Below, in pieces: positions 48,522-59,253 of a stretch of DNA of 64,000 nucleotides. A program made the translations under genes and the position numbers. The notes below the pieces were generated by a model. The model did not search any database. It was not told where the DNA came from and was given only the letters and a program-made list of their open reading frames with translations. The stretch covers positions 186,001 to 250,000 of the forward strand of contig JASJFT010000021.1 in assembly GCA_030770425.1 (NCBI GenBank), given 5' to 3'. Position 1 is the stretch's first letter, and every line of letters begins with the position of its first letter. This DNA is from Darksidea phi (taxonomy: Eukaryota > Ascomycota > Dothideomycetes > Pleosporales > Lentitheciaceae).

Positions 48522-49468
48522 ATGCATTGGATCACCTGGGCCTCTGTGCCTGTCCTCATTTTCGGTCTCTGGCTCTACACTGCCCAGCTTAGCACCTCAT
48601 TCCCCACGCTGCAGGGAAAACGGATACTACTCCTCATAGCACACCCAGATGACGAAGCCATGTTCTTCGCACCAACCCTGCTGGCATTGACGCGTCCAGA
48701 GCTTGGAAATCACGTTAAAATTCTCTGTTTGAGCAGCGGTACGTCATCTCTCCCCAACGCTCCGCAGTGCATTGACTGATAATCGCGCATTTACAGGCGA
48801 TGCCGATGGTTTGGGCGAGATTAGAAAGAAAGAGCTCGTCAAAAGCGGACTGCAACTCGGTTTAGGCTCAAAAGACGACATCCATATCATTGAAGACAAG
48901 TAGGTTTATGCTCGAGCTGCCAGCTAGGACTATAGTAACGAGGTACAGGAACTTCCCCGACTCTATGACGGTAACGTGGCACCCTCGCCTGATCTCCAAC
49001 CTTCTTACAGCAACATTCGCTCCGAAAATGGCGTCCGTGTCTTCCAAAGAAGCCCCTCGGGCTAACATCGACGCCATCATCACGTTCGATGCTCACGGCA
49101 TCTCTTCTCATCCGAACCACATAGCGCTATACAATGGGTCACACGCATTTCTCAAAGCGCTCATGCATCGGCATAGTGGGTGGGACTGCCCAATAAAATT
49201 GTACACCCTTGCGACCACCTCGATATTGCGAAAGTACATCGGTGTAGTCGATGCACCTGCGACATTAATCAGCGCTTTGGTAAAACGGAAAGAACTCGGG
49301 GGCTCTCCGACACCACTCCTGTTTGTCAGTTCACCGGTCGGTTACAGGACTGCACAAAAAGCCATGACCACGGCGCACGAAAGTCAAATGAGGTGGTTCC
49401 GATGGGGCTGGATCACCCTTTCCCGGTACATGGTGATCAATGATCTGAGAAAAGAAAAGGCACGGTGA
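48522..49468 (+). CDS. GPI12: N-acetylglucosaminyl-phosphatidylinositol de-N-acetylase (PIG-L/Gpi12)
   Basis: Catalyses the second step of GPI-anchor synthesis, removing acetate from GlcNAc-PI on the cytosolic face of the ER. Exons: 48522-48738, 48797-48899, 48943-49468 (introns of 58 and 43 nt; phases agree), giving 281 aa. An N-terminal membrane segment (WASVPVLIFGLWLYTA) anchors it. The metal-binding LmbE/PIG-L motif AHPDDE is at residues 40-45. SSGDADGLGEIRKKEL follows across intron 1, and the second conserved block is TFDAHGISSHPNH. All catalytic motifs are intact. The second intron is short and its 5' site (GTAGGT) is not the commonest, so its edges are slightly less sure. Confidence 0.93.
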
Positions 49469-49935
49469 CCTCTGCTGCCTTTCGACTGGGCAATCGATGT
49501 CTATTGCGAATGCGTGAGTCGCGTGCGGTACTACCGAAGCTGGACGTGGACCTCCGTATCGCACATCGGTGCGCGCAAAAATTATTGATACTGCATAGCG
49601 GCGGGATGGCCACATACACACGCTTGTCTGTCATCTGACGCACCTTGACCACCCCGAAAAGACAGGGTCTATCTTGCCTCATACCAACGTGAGGCGGTAC
49701 GCTCCTGGCCGACTTATCTTCAGCCAATTCAAGACAGTCAGCAGAAATTCAACTCTTACTGCATCCCAAAATGACGTGGTACAGAGGATGGAAGAATAGC
49801 AAAGTCCGCGCTTTCCGCGCTGTGTAGCGCCCTGTGTGACACGTCCCTTCATTTTCTTATAACCTTGCTTTGAGAGCTGAAACTATTGTCAAGTTCCCAT
49901 TTCATCAGCTCATTCACCAGCCTCATACTTTCGCT
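49469..49935. other. Intergenic, no gene seen
   Basis: About 470 bp between GPI12 and the second F-box gene. Only shadow ORFs are seen. The last 90 bp are probably the F-box gene's 5' UTR. Confidence 0.5.
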
Positions 49936-50511
49936 ATGAGCACCCCACTTTTGCGTCTCCCTCTCGAGATGCTTACAAATATTACCGATCGTCTCGACCT
50001 CCAAGACAAGGTTCAACTGGCTATGACGAATCGCTATCTACGCTCCATCATCAAGCCGCCCACGCACGAAGAATTGCTCCAAGCCGAGACTAGTGAGTGG
50101 GCGATTTCAAGGCAACTCTATACCTGCAAAGGCTGCGACGGATTTCGACCTCTCTTGGACTTCGCCGATGATATGAGGAAAGGCAGACGTGCCCGGCGTG
50201 GCGTTGAAGCTAGCACGAGACTATGCATAAAGTGCGGGGTCGATCGAGGCTGGTACTCTGAGGGTGTAGAAATTACTGTCCTCGGGAGACGAGCTGTTTT
50301 AGGTCAGCATTGCAGGACGCTCACCGATCATGCCAAAGCCAAGGAGTCATGCGGCTCCTTTGGAGTACTTTGGACATTGATACATACCGGAGAACCACGA
50401 CGATATCTTACCAACCACCCGCTTTCCGAAGATGATTGGGCACACTCCACGCGTTATTTCGTTCAAGGCAGACATGCTGAGGAACTCTCTGGGTGTTGGC
50501 TCGATCTCTAG
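49936..50511 (+). CDS. Small F-box protein
   Basis: 191 aa from the ATG that opens MSTPLLRLPLEMLTNITDRL, an N-terminal F-box. Two Cys pairs follow (CKGC and CIKC, about 45 residues apart) and could bind zinc. The frame is open further upstream to 49,870, but the F-box proteins of this kind usually begin directly before the LP.E motif. The C-terminus has no recognised substrate domain. It is probably an SCF adaptor, by family. It is shorter than and not closely similar to the F-box protein at 45-46 kb. Confidence 0.75.
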   Translation: MSTPLLRLPLEMLTNITDRLDLQDKVQLAMTNRYLRSIIKPPTHEELLQAETSEWAISRQLYTCKGCDGFRPLLDFADDMRKGRRARRGVEASTRLCIKCGVDRGWYSEGVEITVLGRRAVLGQHCRTLTDHAKAKESCGSFGVLWTLIHTGEPRRYLTNHPLSEDDWAHSTRYFVQGRHAEELSGCWLDL

Positions 50512-51051
50512 CGCGCAGCACCAGCTTCTTGTTGTCACCATACATGTAACCTACAAGCGAATAATACGCACGTCGACGGTACGAACTTCAAACGCTTCTT
50601 TTCATGACAGACCGTTCCGACAGTGTGTACGACCTTCTCACACAGTATGTGCACGACATTTGACACCATACCCGCAACTACATGTGGGTGATTGCAAGTA
50701 TGTTGTCTCTTCTACGGGTCCGTTGACGGTGTTGTTTGGTGCAAAGTAGCCAACAACGCACCACTCGTCGTTCTCTTGAGAGTACACGTCAGATCTGTAG
50801 TTTCAATTCACATTCCCACTTTACGATCATAAAACCCTTTGTCTCAACGAAAGGATCCAGTATCTAAGTCGTCTTGACTCCCAAGCCTATTTCCTCCTTC
50901 CATTGCGAAATAAAGTATCACTAATCTCCCCAACATCACACGCGGCACCCACAAAAGAACTCTCGTCGCAGGACATCTCTTAAAGCCGCTGCGTGTCGTT
51001 GCGTGCCGTTGCGTTAATATTCACAGTTGGGTTTACCATATTGAGTAAAGT
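50512..51051. other. Intergenic, no gene seen
   Basis: About 540 bp between the F-box gene and the long low-complexity gene. No gene, RNA or repeat is recognised. It must hold the 5' UTR and promoter of the downstream gene. Confidence 0.5.
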
Positions 51052-54000
51052 ATGGCACCTCAGAAGAAAACTTACGGCAAAACTCCAGGACCGGAAGATC
51101 AGAGGCCAGTTCCTCGCCGGTCGTCTTTGGTCAAGCGCATCTCTGGATTACTGACTTCGGTACCGCGAAGGAGACCCGCAGAAACCCAGCGGTCCATGAC
51201 AGCCACATGTCCGGACAGCCGTCTTAATACCAGAGCCATACACCAAACTTCAGGCGGAGGGTTTGAAGACGAAGAGTCCCTTATTCAAACGCCGACCCTA
51301 CCGGAACAACCATGTCCGTACGATCCTAACGTTTATCAATCTTTCCCTAGCATTGAGGAATTGAAGTGCTGGAGTTGCGGCTTGCCATTTCCATGGACAA
51401 GAGGCAAAGAACCGCCACTCAGGCCATGCAGTGCCTGCCGCTCCAGGAGCCAATTTTCGCATATTGCTATGAATTCGAGATCCTCCAGGAGCCGCAGAGA
51501 GACACCAATTCTGGAAACTATCGACGTATCCGTTTCGGAAGTGAGTATTGATCTGCCTGTAGGACCAGATTACAATGTTCCGCAAGCGCTGCTCGAAGGC
51601 AGACCGAGACCACCAAGGAGGCTCCGTCCTCTTGCACTAGAGTCTCGTCCTCTTGCTCTAGAGTCTCTTTCTCGTGATTTAGAGTCCCTTTCCATCACAA
51701 GACTTTCATCTTCGAATGGACGCCCTCCAACCAGGCGTGGATATCATCCGGAGTCCGAAAGAGGCTCCGCCTTTGACAAGCTTAAAGGTAAACTTCCCCA
51801 ACTTAGTAGCAAGCCGCCGTCACCTGATGTCCCAAAAGCCCCCAAACTTCATCATTTTCATGGCTTACCCAACGCAAAAGACTATCCATACGTACACAAA
51901 CGCGAGGTAGCGTCCCACCTAGCAGCGTTACGTGCGGGCACACCAAGTCCCATCAGGGATCACCAGATTGAAGCAGAGAGAAGAATACGTGATGAACCTA
52001 ACATTGCAGGAAGGATGGATTGGTCCAACACGGTTTACTACCCTCGCGGCCGCTCACCCGTTCCTGCTAGGGTTCGTTCACCTGAGGGGCCACGGCCAAC
52101 GAGTCGGAATACGCATCGTGAACTACCAAGTTCTTCAAGTACTTCGGTACAAAATACACGGCAACGACCTAATGGCGTACGTAACACTGGAGTGCCGCCT
52201 CGGTCAGTGCTTTCTCGAAACGCTAGGCTGCGAACCGTAGTAGCGTCGGATAGCATAGCTGTGCGCGATGATCAAGTTGGCAGTGTCGAAGCTGAGTTGC
52301 AGGGGAGCAGAGTGTATACTCTGCGCTCACGCAACGGCGTGCGCCACACTCCCAGCCCGCTTCGTCACGAGATTACCGGTTCTTCTTCCTCTGATGACTC
52401 TAGTTTCTCAACTGGTACTATGCCTCCAACGCCGGATGAGATCGATGGGATGCGCTTTGAGTTGCGGAGTGGGTCTGAATCTCCTAGGCTCAGGGGTGGT
52501 GGTCGTGAGGAGCGATTTGAGGCCATTCTTTCGTCGAAGAGGTATACGTTGAAGAAGTTTCAGTTTGCATGCGAATCCCGTGGCCGCAGCAAAGAAAACG
52601 GGTTTGCCAATGCACTTCTAGCGCGCCGAGTCATGTTCCAGCAGGTGAGGAGGGCTAAGAACGGTACTGGGAGGGTCCCACATCCAAGACACATTCAGAG
52701 CGATAGCCGTGAAAAGCTCGTCAGGAGCAATTTACACAATTGCCTCCCTAACACAGCTCATTCTGGCCATTCTCCAAATCCTGGAGGAACACTCCACCAA
52801 CCCTTCTCAACTCATAATCAAAAGATTCCACATCTAAGGGGTGGAGCCGGCTCCGACTGGGCAGAGGGAGTTAGCGTCCCTACACACCTCTGGTTTCTAG
52901 CCGGGGGCCGTGGAAGTCCGATTAGTGTCGCTTCATGGAACAGACAGAAGCCCAAAAACCGATTAGGCGGGCTGTGCGGCATGGCCATCTATGGTCATAA
53001 AGCTGGGACTCCGTATAAGACAAAGGAGGGAGGGAGTGGTGACTCTAAGGATGGCATCCCGGTTTTGTCAAGAACGAAAGCGTCATTGACTGTACCAAGC
53101 CCTAATCCCAGCTCATCATCGTCATCGTCATCTTCAAGCTCCTCCGACGGCGAAGAACGTGCAAGAGCAGCACCAACAACCCCAGGAGACTCACATCTTC
53201 CGTCGGAGGCCAATCCATCAGACGCTGATCAACGTATTGCAAATGCTATTCTGTATCTGCCACTATCGCCTACACAAGAAGCTGCCCCAACTACCAACCC
53301 GGATAATACTAGAGGTACTCCTGAACCTGACACTCCAAGAGACAGCCCTTCTAGTACTAACACTGCACCTCTTGCAAGTAGCTCCGCAGTGAAAGAAGAC
53401 TCTGTTTATAGTGCTACGGGCAGTACAGACACAACTTCGGGCGATGCATCAGAACCTAGCCCTCCAAAGAACAATCCTTCCGTGGATGATTTTACACCTA
53501 CCGTGGACGCAACAAAAGATGCAGATCAGCCCAACGATATCAACACTACAAATGGTCCACCAGAAGACAATCCATCAGGAGATGATGCTACTCCAGAAAC
53601 CAATTCTACCCCAGAACCATCAACGGCACGTGGAGACACTCCAACAGAAAACACTAACGATTCTAGCAGCACTGCAGATCCCAACACCCCAGAAAACAAC
53701 CTGCCAACTTCCGAAGCTGCTTCTGCCACGAGCGGCCCAGCAAGCAGTCCTACCGTCAATACAAATGCCTCTCCGAAGGATGGACAAGAGCTCATTCCAC
53801 CACCGGGTATTACTCCTCCAGCTGATTCTACTCCCACCATGAACGAAGCGACAGAGACTTCCCCGCCCGACAACACTGAAAAGAATGCCGATGCCCCTAC
53901 CACAACGTCAACATCTTCGACAGCAAACAATCAATCAAACAGTGATGCTCTGCCGCCCCCAAACACTACGTCACTGCATAAAACCCCACCCGAACATTCT

Positions 54001-54291
54001 GCTGATAGCGCCAACTCCGCTTCTAACGATGCTCAAACGCCCAGCACATCACACGACAGCCCCTCAAGCGCGAACACCGACTCTTCTATGAACGGTGCCA
54101 CCGTAGATAGCACCGCCCAACCCGCCACCACCACCAAGGATACAACTCCCCCTCTCGCAAAGGACGCTTCAGTTTACGATCGACGTGGACGTGCGCGCCG
54201 ACCGCGCCGATGCTCGCAAAAGCAACCCACGGTAGGTGATAGTGCCCACGATAAGATGAGTGAAGCGAACGGTCTTGGCGATGCTAAGTAG
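51052..54291 (+). CDS. Long low-complexity protein with a zinc-ribbon-like motif and two LRGG motifs; function unknown
   Basis: A single open frame of 1079 aa, far longer than chance. The first 100 residues are basic and disordered. Residues 106-129 form C-x2-C-x16-C-x2-C (CWSCGLPF, then CSAC), a possible zinc ribbon. The middle is Arg/Pro/Ser-rich. LRGG occurs twice, near residues 480 (PRLRGGGREE) and 595 (HLRGGAGSDW). The second is followed by a compact block, LWFLAGGRGSPISVASW, then KNRLGGLCGMAIYG. I recall this block, headed by LRGG, from uncharacterised proteins of Dothideomycetes. From about residue 680 there is a poly-Ser run, then about 350 residues of Ser/Thr/Pro/Asn/Asp repeats, and a basic C-terminus (RRGRARRPRRCSQK). 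There is no signal peptide or membrane helix. Introns within the frame cannot be excluded. Confidence 0.65.
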   Translation: MAPQKKTYGKTPGPEDQRPVPRRSSLVKRISGLLTSVPRRRPAETQRSMTATCPDSRLNTRAIHQTSGGGFEDEESLIQTPTLPEQPCPYDPNVYQSFPSIEELKCWSCGLPFPWTRGKEPPLRPCSACRSRSQFSHIAMNSRSSRSRRETPILETIDVSVSEVSIDLPVGPDYNVPQALLEGRPRPPRRLRPLALESRPLALESLSRDLESLSITRLSSSNGRPPTRRGYHPESERGSAFDKLKGKLPQLSSKPPSPDVPKAPKLHHFHGLPNAKDYPYVHKREVASHLAALRAGTPSPIRDHQIEAERRIRDEPNIAGRMDWSNTVYYPRGRSPVPARVRSPEGPRPTSRNTHRELPSSSSTSVQNTRQRPNGVRNTGVPPRSVLSRNARLRTVVASDSIAVRDDQVGSVEAELQGSRVYTLRSRNGVRHTPSPLRHEITGSSSSDDSSFSTGTMPPTPDEIDGMRFELRSGSESPRLRGGGREERFEAILSSKRYTLKKFQFACESRGRSKENGFANALLARRVMFQQVRRAKNGTGRVPHPRHIQSDSREKLVRSNLHNCLPNTAHSGHSPNPGGTLHQPFSTHNQKIPHLRGGAGSDWAEGVSVPTHLWFLAGGRGSPISVASWNRQKPKNRLGGLCGMAIYGHKAGTPYKTKEGGSGDSKDGIPVLSRTKASLTVPSPNPSSSSSSSSSSSSDGEERARAAPTTPGDSHLPSEANPSDADQRIANAILYLPLSPTQEAAPTTNPDNTRGTPEPDTPRDSPSSTNTAPLASSSAVKEDSVYSATGSTDTTSGDASEPSPPKNNPSVDDFTPTVDATKDADQPNDINTTNGPPEDNPSGDDATPETNSTPEPSTARGDTPTENTNDSSSTADPNTPENNLPTSEAASATSGPASSPTVNTNASPKDGQELIPPPGITPPADSTPTMNEATETSPPDNTEKNADAPTTTSTSSTANNQSNSDALPPPNTTSLHKTPPEHSADSANSASNDAQTPSTSHDSPSSANTDSSMNGATVDSTAQPATTTKDTTPPLAKDASVYDRRGRARRPRRCSQKQPTVGDSAHDKMSEANGLGDAK

Positions 54292-54764
54292 AGGGATGGG
54301 GAGGTTGGACAGAACGTTTCCCACAGGTATGCAGGGGATGATGCGAGCAAAGATCACGCTCCGTAAGTATCAGTGCGGGGTTTGTTAGAGGGATGTGACA
54401 TGGTGAGATGCATTGATAGTATTCGCTGTGCGAATATATGTTGTTTTGTTGTGTACGTAGATTGTATGAGTATCATGAATAACGAATGTCGAAGTTAGAC
54501 TGCTGATTCATACAAAGATTTGATGAATTTTAGGGCTAGCAGTACTAAACCTGCTTGTACATCCGTATCGTGGATGTCTGGGGTATCTTCTCTTATGTGC
54601 CCCACCCATGCTACATGGTTTCTTCCTATCCCTCTATATGGGGCCCTCGCGCTTTCAGTTCCATCATTCTAATCGTGCACATGGGTATATCCGAGGTTCT
54701 ATACTCATCGCATGACTTTGGTGTCCTTATTCTTACTCTTCGTACGTCCTGCTGCTCACAACCC
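54292..54764. other. Intergenic between convergent genes
   Basis: About 470 bp, probably the 3' UTRs of the low-complexity gene and CSL4. No gene is seen. Confidence 0.5.
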
Positions 54765-55430
54765 TCAAAAAGGTTTCGCAACCTTCCTCCCCTCCCTCCT
54801 CCCCGTCCGCGCATCAACAAACTCCTTCCAACTAACCGGATACATGGTATTCCCCTCCTCACTCGTCGCCATCACCACACCCAATTCATTCTGCGCCGTA
54901 GTCAAGTAATAATTGCTCTGGTCGCCTAGACTTATCACCACTCCCCTCACCAGATCGCCCACGCGGAAGCTGTCCGAGATGGTGACTTTATCTTTCTCCG
55001 TAGCGCGAATATCCTCGCGGCGGATCATGCCTTGAAACGTCGATGTACAAACTGTGTCGTTTACGACGATGATTTCGGCGGTTGCGAAGCGTTGTCCTAA
55101 CCTCGTCACCCGCGCTAATACCACGCTTTCTACCTCTGGTAAGATGTTTCCTCCACCGCCGCCGCCAACGTCTAGTATTGCTGCTGCTGCATTTTCTGCT
55201 GTGCTGGGGCGACATATTGAGAGCAAGGGTAGCGCTTTCGTTTTCGCGCCCGTCTTTGGTGTGGGTGTGGAGGTGGATGCGGTTGCGGAAGTTCGCGGTG
55301 GAGATGAGACGACGGGTCCCGCTATTGAGGCATAGATTTGCGCAGCGTGGATGTGCGTCCCCGGGCCGGGAAGGTATTTTGTTGCGGGGCCGAGGAGTGT
55401 GCCTGGTAAGGCTATGGAAGGGAGAGCCAT
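54765..55430 (-). CDS. CSL4: Exosome cap subunit Csl4 (EXOSC1)
   Basis: RNA-binding cap protein of the nuclear and cytoplasmic exosome. 221 aa from the ATG opening MALPSIALPGTLLGPATKYL, which matches the conserved Csl4 N-terminus. An S1-like barrel follows: VESVVLARVTRLGQRFATAE, then FQGMIRREDIRATEKDKV. A zinc-ribbon-like C-terminal part begins VGDLVRGVVISLGD (relatives in fungi often lack the cysteines, as here) and runs YYLTTAQNELGVVMA to the end. A Thr/Pro/Ser linker lies between the N-domain and S1. The frame is open 64 codons further upstream to 55,622, but that part looks like untranslated leader. Confidence 0.92.
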   Translation of the reverse strand: MALPSIALPGTLLGPATKYLPGPGTHIHAAQIYASIAGPVVSSPPRTSATASTSTPTPKTGAKTKALPLLSICRPSTAENAAAAILDVGGGGGGNILPEVESVVLARVTRLGQRFATAEIIVVNDTVCTSTFQGMIRREDIRATEKDKVTISDSFRVGDLVRGVVISLGDQSNYYLTTAQNELGVVMATSEEGNTMYPVSWKEFVDARTGRREGRKVAKPF

Positions 55431-55672
55431 CACGGCGGGGTGGAGACAGATTGTAGTCTTGTAAAATACGTGCGTTGAAATTTTTGGGCTGTTTGTGTAT
55501 TGAGAATGGAATTGGGAGATAGGGATATCGCTGGGATGTATGAGGAGGCGCTGGAGGGGGGCTGTGCGAGCTGTTCGAGCTGTTGGTGTGATGGTAGAGA
55601 TATAGTGGAGTAGCTTGAACATTTTAGAGATTCAATGAGCTAGTTCGGCTAAACTTACGTCACCACGCTCGC

Positions 55673-55939
55673 CTAGACTTTCCCAAAAGCGTCGAGTCGA
55701 TCACACTTTAGCGACAAAGTCATCTCAATAAAACTCGCTGCTTGATAAGACACTACACTATACTTGTTTACAAGATCGTCGTCCTCACTGATGTCTTCGC
55801 GCCGCGATTCGATCGATGCGTGGACCGAAAACGAAGCATTCCAGTGCTTCAGAGTAATCAAGCGCTTCCTGCTCCATCTAAGGCATAGCAACGCCCAATG
55901 TTCAAACCAAACCCTAGATTGCTCCGGTCGCCGATTCAT
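55673..55939 (-). CDS. Small hypothetical ORF
   Basis: An 88-codon frame (MNRRPEQSRVWFEHWALLCL, with acidic SRREDISEDDD later) between CSL4 and the TEM1-type gene. No domain is recognised. It may be part of an untranslated region. It is listed only because the gap otherwise has no gene. Confidence 0.2.
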   Translation of the reverse strand: MNRRPEQSRVWFEHWALLCLRWSRKRLITLKHWNASFSVHASIESRREDISEDDDLVNKYSVVSYQAASFIEMTLSLKCDRLDAFGKV

Positions 55940-56044
55940 GCAAGGCCCTTCCCTCTGTATTTCATCAAAGCCATTTTCTCATTAGTAACATTGCGCGTGA
56001 AATCTTGCCTCCCAATGTTACGCGTCCCGCGTACAATGCTGTAA

Positions 56045-57286
56045 TCAGACGGCTTGATAGAGAAGAAGCGGCTCCCCGACGTTTTCTATTTCGGGTATCG
56101 TGCACTTGAGATCAAACGCCTTGGACAAGACAATTTTAAAGATCTGCGTGGCAGTTAGTGTTGTTTGAAGGGGTAGAAATCAGTTACACGTACCTTTTGC
56201 ACGTTAATGCTGTGACTTGTGCTGCTAAAGATTAGACTAGCTTTCATCGCCTTTGCGAATCGTTTCGCCTGTTCTGGTTGTTAACTTGACAATAGCGATA
56301 CATCTTTGTAGCACGCACCTGATTCGAGATCTCCTCCTGCTCCTCCCGCGGGAAGTTGACGAAGTGATCGTACTTGGTGCCAACTAGAAACGGGATAGCA
56401 GTCTTATTGAAACCTCGTCCTTGGCGGTACCACTCCTTAATCGAATTCAGTGTGCTCTTACGAGTGAGGTCGAACATGAACAGAATGGCGACGGCGTCGT
56501 TGCACACCAACGGTAGCATGTTGACGAATTCGCGCTGGCCGCCCAGGTCCCATATTGAAAATGTGATCTCTGTGTTCCGAATGGATATCGTCTTTTCCAT
56601 GAAGTTGACGCCTGATGAAAGTCAGCAATTGCATGTTAATTAATATGACATGGTGACAACAGACCTAATGTTTGGATGTAGTCCTCGTCCCAGCTGCCCT
56701 CGACATACTTGACCATCAAACTGGTCTTCCCAATCTGCGCATCACCAACCATGCCAACCTTGATTACGACACTGCTGTTTTTGGTTGCGGTTTCTTGCGG
56801 CTGCGAACTCCGCTGGTTTTGCTCCTGGTATACCACAGACCTAGCTCCACCCTCTGAATTAGGATATCGGTGCCCCATTGTCGAGCTCGGACGCGAGTTT
56901 GACTGTCCCATCTGTGTCTCCTTGCCGCCATTGTAGTAACCGTGCCGTGGCGGTGTATCTGCGTCTGAGGGCGTATTGAAGCGCGAACCGTAGCCATCGC
57001 TCGCATGGCCGTAGTGGTGGTATGCGGTGTCGGAGTAAGATGTCTGCGGGCGTTGTTGCTCGTTTCCGAAGCCATTGCTGCTCTGAACAACGTTGTTGTT
57101 GTGGAAGTCGGGGAGCGGCCCTACGGTAGAGGCGGTAATGGTGGTATTCATACTGTCGTCGACCTCCATCGGCTGTTCCGTATGCTTCTGGGCGTCCGCA
57201 TCCATGCTATCGCCAGCTACGGGCTCTTGTTGCATCTCCATGTTATGATCACGCATAGAAGGGTGATCGTGCCCCTGTACCTCCAT
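56045..57286 (-). CDS. Septation-initiation GTPase of the Tem1/Spg1 family
   Basis: Ras-like GTPase that starts the mitotic-exit / septation-initiation network at the spindle pole body. Exons: 57286-56665, 56611-56319, 56268-56194, 56143-56045. Phases agree, giving 362 aa. The G domain begins [20 protein letters not shown] (G1), then the WDLGGQREF switch II form (G3) and GTKYD (G4). The latter two are hallmarks of Tem1/Spg1 against NKxD in other Ras proteins. Later comes [12 protein letters not shown] (G5 region [15 protein letters not shown]), and [11 protein letters not shown]. The first 170 residues are a disordered Gln/Asn/His-rich extension not found in the fission yeast protein. Intron 1 has an unusual 5' site, GTCTGT. 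The start is the first Met with acidic follow-on; the frame is open to 57,433. Confidence 0.9.
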
Positions 57287-57718
57287 GAAGACCTGTATAG
57301 CTAGCGAATATATTGTCTGATTCGAGGACGGCTGAATGTCTCGGATAGGCGAATAGGAGGGTGTGAAAAGCCGAAGTTGCAGTAGGCGCTGGTACGGCCC
57401 CGCTGTGACGTGAATCGGTCGCGGACGCGTCAAGACGTGTAGCGCAGGCTGCAGCGCATGCTCTTCGGAGCAGGACTAGACCAAAGTGGCGTCAGCGACT
57501 TGACGATGGGAGCGTCGGGACTTTGTGTGTTTGGGCTGCTGGGAAACAATCGAAGTGGCAGGGGTACGACGGCGCGAATCGAGGGGCTTTGCTGGAGAAG
57601 AGGCGGCACAGGCCCGTGCGTCTGATCGGAAGAGCCCAAAAAAAGTTCGAAATTCAAAGATCCCCGCTTCACCACCAAAAGTTCGATCTCGCCATCCACA
57701 ACACATCATACCAGGAAT
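57287..57718. promoter_or_regulatory. Divergent promoter, TEM1-type GTPase / RRB1
   Basis: A 432-bp gap between head-to-head start codons. It holds both promoters and leaders. No specific motif is assigned. Confidence 0.4.
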
Positions 57719-59253
57719 ATGGCAAAAAGGCCAGCAGATTCGGACGAAAAGGAGTTAGAAGCAGTAAAAAATGGGGAGCGGCCCATGGAAATCGACCAAG
57801 ACGAGGCCGGTGAGTTCGAAGACGAATATGAGGACGAATACGAGAGCGAAGATGAGATATTCGAGGCTGGCGTAGACGGCAGGCCAGACGAAGAGCGAGA
57901 GGCGGAAGAGCGGGAGCATGCCATGGACGTCGATCAAGGCACATTCATACCCGGCCGGCACAAGCTCTCCGCCGGCGAGACTCTCGCGCCTGACTTATCT
58001 ACCTACGAAATGCTCCACACCCTCGAAGCGCCCTGGCCATGCCTCTCTTGCGACATAATACCAGACCATCTCGGTACCGACCGCAAGACATACCCAGCGA
58101 CCGTATACGCAGTAGCAGGCACACAGGCGGCACGAAACCGAGAGAAGGAGAACCAGATCATGGTCATGAAGATGAGCAGCTTGTCAAGAATGGAGAAGGA
58201 TGACGAAGAAGACGACGAGGATTCGGACGACGAGGCTTCAGATCCCATACTAGAGACAAAATCAATACCTCTCAGCAGCTGCACCAACCGCATACGCGCA
58301 CACCAGTCGCCGCAGAGCACGTCCGCGAGACCTCCGACTACATTGACAGCGTCAATGATGGAGTCAGGCCAAGTCCTAATCCATGATATCACACCCCACC
58401 TTACGGCTTTCGACACGCCTGGCACTACCATCACACCCGCACAGAACAAGCCCCTCAGCACAATACGAGCGCATAAGGCGAACGAAGGATATGCGCTAGA
58501 CTGGTCGCCCCTCATACCCGAAGGAAAGCTCTTGACCGGCGACGTCACCGGCAAGATTTTCACCACAACACGAACACAAGGCGGCGGATGGGTGACAGAC
58601 ACGACCCCCTTTACCGGCCATCAAGGCACTGTAGAAGAGTTACAGTGGTCGCCAACCGAGAAGACCGTATTCGCATCTGCATCAAACGATGGCACAGTCA
58701 AGATTTGGGACGCCCGGTCAAAGTCGCGCAAACCAGCTGTCAGCGTACAAGTGTCGAAAACAGACGTCAACGTGCTGAGCTGGTCTCACCAAACCGCGCA
58801 TCTTCTCGCTTCAGGTGCAGACGATGGTGAATGGGCCGTTTGGGACCTACGGCAATGGAAACCGCAAACCTCACTGGACAGCGAAAAGAAGCCCTCACCT
58901 GTCGCTTCATATACCTTCCACAAAGAGCAAATTACTTCAGTAGAGTGGCATCCGACAGATGACAGTATTGTGCTTGTCTGCGCAGGCGATAACACACTCA
59001 CACTGTGGGATCTTGCAGTCGAGCTAGATGATGAAGAGAGCCGGGATACCGGGGGTGTGCAAGATGTGCCGCCACAACTGTTGTTTGTGCATTACATGGA
59101 GCAGGTCAAGGAGGCGCATTGGCATCCGCAAATTCCGGGAGCAGTGATGGCGACGGGTGGTTCCGGTTTTGGGTAAGTTGTCTCGTCGTTCAATACGTCA
59201 GGAAGAAAACAACAGCTAAGAGCAACAGTGTCTTCAAAACAATTAGCGTGTAG
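57719..59253 (+). CDS. RRB1: Ribosome assembly WD40 protein Rrb1 (GRWD1)
   Basis: Nuclear chaperone that binds ribosomal protein L3 (uL3) and feeds it into 60S assembly. Exons: 57719-59172 and 59229-59253 (56-nt intron, phase 2), giving 492 aa. An acidic N-terminus (runs of Glu/Asp) is followed by the CAF1C/histone-binding-like segment (YEMLHTLEAPWPCLSCDIIP). About six WD40 blades follow: HKANEGYALDWSP, GHQGTVEELQWSPTE ending KIWDAR, ADDGEWAVWDLRQW, and HKEQITSVEWHPTDDS ending LTLWDL. The tiny last exon gives VFKTISV, the conserved family C-terminus. Without the intron the protein would end a few residues early at 59,176. Confidence 0.95.

Noticed and set aside
53100..54100. Several forward and reverse ORFs of 70-140 codons in the 51-54 kb gene
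   Set aside because: Alternate frames of Ser/Thr/Pro-rich repeats; low complexity keeps all frames open.
55431..55622. 64-codon upstream extension of CSL4, rich in basic and hydroxylated residues, like a mitochondrial leader
   Set aside because: Csl4 is a nuclear/cytosolic exosome subunit and the conserved N-terminus begins at the ATG at 55,430; the extension is probably leader sequence.
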